Positions 61,701-64,000 of a stretch of 64,000 nucleotides of DNA are shown piece by piece. The DNA is taken from assembly GCA_024235915.1 (NCBI GenBank), contig JACKLO010000023.1, positions 1 to 64,000 of the forward strand, given 5' to 3'. Below the pieces are notes generated by a model. It searched no databases and was not told the DNA's origin. It saw nothing but the letters and a program-made list of their open reading frames with translations. This DNA comes from Burkholderiaceae bacterium (GTDB taxonomy: Bacteria > Pseudomonadota > Gammaproteobacteria > Burkholderiales > Burkholderiaceae_C). How positions within the stretch are numbered: the first letter of the stretch is position 1; every line of letters starts with the position of its first letter. The position numbers and the translations under genes were made by a program.

Positions 61701-64000
61701 GTCAGCTGGTCCAGCTATGACAACGAGCGCAGCACCGTGAACACCTACGGCATCTTCCACCAGGTGCGGGGTGCCGAAGGCAGCGTGCTCAGCAGCTCGG
61801 CGCCGGTGCTGGCCGACGTGGTGGCCTCGGTGACGTTCGACGAGAACGTCGTCAACGCCGCGCCGCAGATCATCGACGCGGGCGTCGGCCTCAGCGACGC
61901 CGATTCGGCCAACTTCGACGGCGGCCACCTCTGGGTGAGCGTCATCTCCTCCTACCCGGACAACAACCAGATCCAGGTGGGCGGCGACCTGCGCGAGCAG
62001 GACCAGCTCAGCATCCTTCACCAGGGCAACGGCGCTGGCCAGGTGGGCGTGTCGGGCGCCACCATCAGCTACGGCGGCGTGGCGATCGGCAGCATCGTGC
62101 TTGGCGGTGCCGACGGCAGCGACCTGGTCGTGCAGTTCAACGCCCAGGCCACCAGTGCGGCGGTCGAGGCCGTGATCGAACGCCTGGCCTACGCCAACAC
62201 GTCGTCGGATCCCGGGGCCACGCGCAGCATCAGCATCAGCGTCAGCGATGGTGACGGCGCCACCAGCATTCCGCGTGTGGTCACGGTCAACGTCACGCCG
62301 CAGGCCGACGGCGTGCAGGCCCTTTTCGGCAACGAGCAGGTCAACACCTACCAGCCCAACACCCAGGACGAACCGGCCGGCACCGGCCTGTCGGACGGCA
62401 GCTACGTCATCGTCTGGGCCAGCGAAGGCCAGGACGGCAGCAGCACGGGGGTGCATGGCCAGCGCTTCAGTGCCGTTGGCGAACGCCTGGGTGCCGAGTT
62501 CGAGGTCAACAGCCAGACCCTCGGCACCCAGAGCAACCCGGCCGTGGCCTCGCTCACCGGCGGCGGCTTTGTGGTGGTGTGGCAGAGCAACGGGCAGGAC
62601 GGCTCGGGCTGGGGCACCTACGCCCAGCGCTTTGCCAATGACGGCACGCCATTGGGCGGCGAGGTGCGCGTCAACACCAGCACCGACAGCAGCCAGTACC
62701 AGCCGGTGGTGACTGGCACCGCCGACGGCGGCTATGTGGTCGCCTGGTACGACGACTACTACAACGCCGATTTCACCGAGCTGGGCGACATCTACTTCCA
62801 GCGCTTCGACGCCAGCGGCGTGGCGGTGGGCCCGGAAACCCAGGGCAACACCTCCGGCCTGGGCACCAACTACCAGTACGAACCGGCCATTGCCGGCCTG
62901 GCGGGTGGCGGCTTCGTGCTGCTGTGGCGTGACGATGCCGGCGACGGGTCGAGCACTGCAGTGCGTGGCCAGGTCTTCAACGCCGCCGGCGTGGCGCAGG
63001 GCAGCGCCTTCCTGGCCAACACCTACACCAACGGCGGCCAGTACCAGCCCGACGTGGCCGCGCTGCAAGGTGGCGGCTTCGTGGCCACCTGGTACTCCGA
63101 CAGCCAGGACGGCAGCAGTGGCGGCGCCTATGCCCAACGCTTCGACGCGGCGGGCAACAAGCTGGGCGACGAGTTCCGCGTGCACACCGACAACCAGGGC
63201 ACGCAGTACCTGCCCTCGGTGACAGCGCTGGACGGCGGTGGTTTCGCCATCAGCTGGTACGACGCCGGCCGCACGCAGGTCCAGCAGTTCGCGGCCGACG
63301 GCACGCGCATCGACGGCAACACCCTGGTCGACACGCGCGACAACAACGGCAACAGCGCGGCATCGGACGTTTTCGGCCTGCAGGGCGGTGGCTTCGTCGT
63401 CGCCTTCCAGGACTACGACTATGGCACCAGCAATTACAACGTCTATCAGCAGATCTTCGGCAACCCGGCGCTGATGCAGCGCCAGGCCGCGCCGGTGCTG
63501 GGCGATGTCGACACGGTGGTCAGCTTTGACGAATCCGATGTCAATGCCGGCCTGCAGCGCATCGACGCCAGCATCGACGTCAGCGACGCCGACTCGGCCA
63601 ACTTCGACGGCGGCCAGCTGATCGTCAGCGTGCTCTCGGGTTATGGCGACATCAGCTATGCCCAGCTGCCGCAGCAGGTGCGGTCGCAGGACCAGTTCGG
63701 CATCATCAACGACGGCAACGGCCCGGCGCAGGTGGGCGTGTCGGGCAACGAACTGCGCTATGGCGGCGTGCTGGTGGGCACGATCAGCGGGGGCGTGGAC
63801 GGCGCCGACCTGGTCGTCACCTTCAATGCCAACGCCACCGAGGCGGTGGTGGAGGCCGTGGTCGAGAACCTGGGTTATGGCAACAGCAGTTCGGCCCCTG
63901 TCGCCTCCCGGCTGATCAGCATCAGCCTGAGTGACGGCGACGGCGGCACCAGCGTGCCGCGCGTGGTGCAGATCGACGTCAACCCGCAGGCCGACGGCCC
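52734..64000 (+). CDS. giant repeat protein, alternating seven-repeat (propeller-like) and beta-sandwich domains; 3' end beyond the window
   Basis: One frame is open from ATG 52734 to the end of the window (3,755 codons). Beyond the N-terminal ~180 residues, a supermodule of ~570 residues recurs. Each begins with a segment like QVNTYTPGTQEDPEIAVL and has seven copies of a ~55-residue motif (DGGFVVVW ... DGSGWGV ... QRFDAAGNKVGAEF ... Q..P), followed by a ~145-residue sandwich (DADSANFDGG ... GQIGVSGNTVSFGG ... SDGDGGT). Module starts are near residues 183, 747, 1319, 1889, 2628 and 3199; an extra sandwich lies at 60100-60600. No signal peptide is seen, as in type I-secreted giants, so surface adhesion is inferred. 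The C-terminal secretion signal would lie outside the window. Confidence 0.85.
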   Translation, partial: MNKHLLSNVHALAIGRLRHVERGVQPDGSSLLVWPVVDGGRWLGLDAQRLAADGQPVAPVQVLLRAPLPEPAALALKVAATSDGGFAVSWRGAADANGGVHRLSLDAAAQPVVDGAEVGDATRTAAPGSVAGGAAIDSMALAGAQPTALGGKDAAGGRDTGVVTKIPDAPLSAGPLPTPLAHGEERINAYTTSTQDNPEVAALANGRYVVVWDSAGQDGSGTGIYAQLFESNGRAVGPEWRVSGRTLGEQDYPQVVGLSDGGFVVVWEDNQGVDGAGWSVQAQRYDANGVPQGSAFTVNTTTAGNQYHGTAAAFDGGFAVAWSSDNGGNDIYLKAFDNAGVATMAEVRVSTVPGQPGTAQPGTQYFPDITADAAGNLVIVWHDQSGNDGSGYGVFGRRWDATTAQLSDTFVVNSTTSGNQSYPDQNYRPQVSMLNDGGFVVVWTSDSNDGSGWGIVGQRFDATTAKVGGEFLVNNGTSGSQYMPTVTGQSTGGFTVAWFNDGSTTGTSNDVLIREYDANGVALGSEVKLVSDSNSTEYQPSIADLGNGNFVVVYADYDNAAGGNSTYEIAQQLFGSGPALQRGGTPVLADFGGTVTFGENAVNGAPQVIDPVVSLTHTASADFDGGFLDLFYLQGGEASDQLGVRHVGNGAGQIGVSGSTVSFGGVAFATISGGGNGSNLVISFQAGASVDAVEALIENLTYASTSSSPAASRQLALRISDGDGGSTEAAEVTIHVTPELDGAPVVHADVQVNAYAAGDQTEPAIAVLTDGSYVIAWQSNGQDGNGWGIYLQRFAANGEPIGPELRANAQTTSNQELPQIAALSDGGYVLVWQDQGGLDGSSWSVVGQRYSADGTPQGANFIVNTTTSGGQYHPSVAAYDGGFAVAWASDQGNDDIYLKRYDNAGNTVLGETLVSTVVGDPGTAQAGTQYYPDIVAKANGDLVIVWHDSGSNDGSSYGVYGRLWNAGTQTFSDAFLVNTTTTGQQSYPNDDHPPKVALLAGGGFVVVWSSNSNDDAGWAVMGQRFDAAGNKVGAEFRVNETVSGSQYQADVIGLSTGGFVVSFFNDNYDLTGAGTYNDPYIREYDAAGNAIDGQRKLATPTATGSNTEYQPALADLGNGNFVVAYADHVPTADGGNATYEITQQIFGSGSGLARSASPTIGDFSGSITVGENAANAALQAIDSSVSISDADSTNFDGGRLDLFYVQGGRASDQLGVRHQGNGPGQIGVAGNTVSFGGVAIGTISGGANGANLVISFNANADALAVEALVESLGYGTTSVSPQPTRTVALRLSDGDGGTSAASTVTINVTPERDGAPEAHSPERVNTYTPGTQEDPEIAVLADGSYVVTWTSNGQDGSGDGVYFQRFAANGTAVGAEVRANTSTASAQNYPHAAALSDGGFVLVWQDNSGVDGSGYAVMAQRYAADGTAQGINFAVNTTTSSNQYHGTVAGYDGGFAVVWSSTGNAGGSSYDIYLKRFDNSGTVVLAETRLSTVPNQPGTAQTGTQELPSIASDAAGNLVVVWQDTGSNDGNGYGVYARTVAANGTLGNTILVNSITAGNQYEPDVAMLAGGGFVVVWGDSSGVDGSSWGVFGQRFDAAGNKVGAEFLVNETTAGGQYQATVTALSTGGFVVGFYNDNYDTSGAGSYNDVYIREYDAAGNAIDGQRKLSGVTATGSNQEYQPAIADLGNGNFVVAYADYVPTADGGNATFEITQQLFGSGPALARQANPVLGDFGGTVVFAENTINSTPQVLDASVSLTDVDSADFAGGQLSLFYIQGGQASDQLGVRHQGSGAGQIGVSGNTVSFGGVAIGTLGGGMNGANLVISFNANASVDAVEALVQNLTYASTSSSPQPSRTAALRITDGDGGVTQASQITIQVTGELDGAAISHGPEQVNSHTPGAQDDPEIAVLANGSYVITWTSNGQDGSGDGVYFQRFAANGTALGAEVRANTSTTNTQNYPHAAALSDGGFVLVWQDSNGFDSSGWGVVAQRYAADGTPQGANFVVNTHTSSTQYHGTVAGYDGGFAVVWSSTSNAGGSSYDVYLKRFDNAGNEVLAETRLSTAPGQPGTAQTGTQELPSIASDAAGNLVVVWQDTGSNDGNGYGVYARTVAANGTLGNTILVNSITTGNQYEPDVAMLAGGGFVVVWGDSSGVDGASWGVYGQRFDAAGNKVGAEFLVNETTAGGQYQATVTALSTGGFVVGFYNDNYDTSGAGTQDDVYIREYDAAGNAIDGQRKLASPSNSTESQPAIADLGNGNFVVAYADYNNAAGGNNTYEINQQLFGTGPSLDRNAPPVIGDVMATRLLSSTAASPVYAANPQRIDGDVSLTDADSSNFDGGQLLVSLTNGATPTETLGVLDQGNGAGQIGVTGAEVRFGGNVIGMISGGGAGGSSLVVTFNASADIAAVRALIESVTYQNSSPPAGTTDRGVSFRLTDGDGGVSAPASLVLRIQATVTPQTVALDDVTTSLPITESQAQAGVLVDDAVQLVYSGATGFANGKLTISYLSSTGRPADQLAITNEGTGDGQVGVSGTDVSFGGAVIGSISASLNGVNGTSLEITFNASATPDVVEQVIEALRYANTSDGPLANRSIRISLTDGAGQASTNRDVQISITPEADPAAAVALTGDLQANTYEAGSQANNAVGRLQGPNDGSYVIVWESQNDQDGSGYSVQAQRFAANGQALGAEIRVNSYTYSTQNDPAVDGLNDGGFVVAWTSAGQDGSSNGVYAQRYDGNGQEVGSEFRVNTTTTSSQNEAAVLALADGGFLIAYSSDYSNTAGNYTYDVLAQRYGADGLPVGGEITLNTNLTSTQDQPQLARLTGGGFVATWQDSSGADGNGWGIIAQRYAADGSKLGAEIVVNTTITGTQESPDVAGLSNGGFVVAWHYSNATYAQVLDASGAKVGAEIRVSDSDAPANYNSYARVTALDDGGFVVAWDSSSTSALGGSGYDIVAQQFDNAGNRIDGQFIVNTVRASTQIEPDLVGLAGSNFVVSWSSYDNERSTVNTYGIFHQVRGAEGSVLSSSAPVLADVVASVTFDENVVNAAPQIIDAGVGLSDADSANFDGGHLWVSVISSYPDNNQIQVGGDLREQDQLSILHQGNGAGQVGVSGATISYGGVAIGSIVLGGADGSDLVVQFNAQATSAAVEAVIERLAYANTSSDPGATRSISISVSDGDGATSIPRVVTVNVTPQADGVQALFGNEQVNTYQPNTQDEPAGTGLSDGSYVIVWASEGQDGSSTGVHGQRFSAVGERLGAEFEVNSQTLGTQSNPAVASLTGGGFVVVWQSNGQDGSGWGTYAQRFANDGTPLGGEVRVNTSTDSSQYQPVVTGTADGGYVVAWYDDYYNADFTELGDIYFQRFDASGVAVGPETQGNTSGLGTNYQYEPAIAGLAGGGFVLLWRDDAGDGSSTAVRGQVFNAAGVAQGSAFLANTYTNGGQYQPDVAALQGGGFVATWYSDSQDGSSGGAYAQRFDAAGNKLGDEFRVHTDNQGTQYLPSVTALDGGGFAISWYDAGRTQVQQFAADGTRIDGNTLVDTRDNNGNSAASDVFGLQGGGFVVAFQDYDYGTSNYNVYQQIFGNPALMQRQAAPVLGDVDTVVSFDESDVNAGLQRIDASIDVSDADSANFDGGQLIVSVLSGYGDISYAQLPQQVRSQDQFGIINDGNGPAQVGVSGNELRYGGVLVGTISGGVDGADLVVTFNANATEAVVEAVVENLGYGNSSSAPVASRLISISLSDGDGGTSVPRVVQIDVNPQADG

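Noticed and set aside
56970..63185. 2,071-codon open frame on the minus strand
   Set aside because: It lies wholly antisense to the giant repeat gene; its translation is low-complexity (AVGVGVDAD-type) and mirrors the plus-strand repeats. High GC content keeps antisense frames open.

Overview
The window is GC-rich, tightly packed bacterial DNA with short or overlapping gene junctions. It carries a Bug/TctC-type solute receptor, two PEP-CTERM proteins, a CphA'/CphA cyanophycin pair and an urtABCDE urea transporter. Together these suggest a Burkholderiales betaproteobacterium, perhaps of the Rubrivivax/Leptothrix/Piscinibacter group. This is inferred from gene content; no rRNA or tRNA gene is visible to confirm it.

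Layout. 1-3027: the end of a hybrid kinase with an SLC5-like stub (CrbS/MxtR-like) and its LuxR-type response regulator. 3109-5488: LysR regulator, divergent class II aldolase, MarR regulator. 5688-7632: a PAS/histidine kinase/receiver gene broken by one extra base. 7649-9220: an acyl-CoA ligase. 9285-14416: a glycan cluster (GT9, GT4, DUF5672, GT2, methyltransferase) with a DUF6165 gene on the opposite strand. 14445-14900: TerB-like protein. 14945-15263: an inverted-repeat element. 15389-18259: an IS21-family element with a 6-bp target duplication. 18460-24486: urtABCDE, interrupted between urtB and urtC by a ~470-bp nested hairpin element. 24529-26162: UbiA-type prenyltransferase and nucleotidyltransferase. 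26159-27094: an 8-bp tandem repeat and a deletion scar joining a truncated GntR gene to a hydrolase tail. 27114-33024: a sugar-acid oxidation locus (RraA-like protein, semialdehyde dehydrogenase, Bug receptor, IlvD/EDD dehydratase, GntR). 33078-34232: PEP-CTERM protein. 34352-43015: the cyanophycin locus. 43261-43968: a second PEP-CTERM protein. 44319-48730: a SARP/beta-propeller regulator and a Sel1-type exported protein. 48759-52323: class II aldolase, an isolated ureD, a small exported protein and a quinone-oxidoreductase-like enzyme. 52734 to the window end: one giant open gene of at least 3,755 codons.

How parts work together. UrtA captures urea, UrtBC form the channel and UrtDE power it; ureD encodes a urease accessory protein, but no urease structural gene is present. 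In the cyanophycin locus CphA would make the Asp/Arg polymer. The divergent operon encodes an ABC transporter, a DUF1854 protein and a SUMF1-like lipoprotein, so a storage polymer is linked to an envelope-directed operon of unknown role. The 27-33 kb locus fits uptake and oxidation of a sugar acid to 2-oxoglutarate.

Most striking features. The giant protein alternates seven-repeat units, predicted seven-bladed propellers, with beta-sandwich domains; six such units are seen. Next are the cyanophycin-linked operon, the hairpin element inside the urt operon, and the exact boundaries of the IS21 element.
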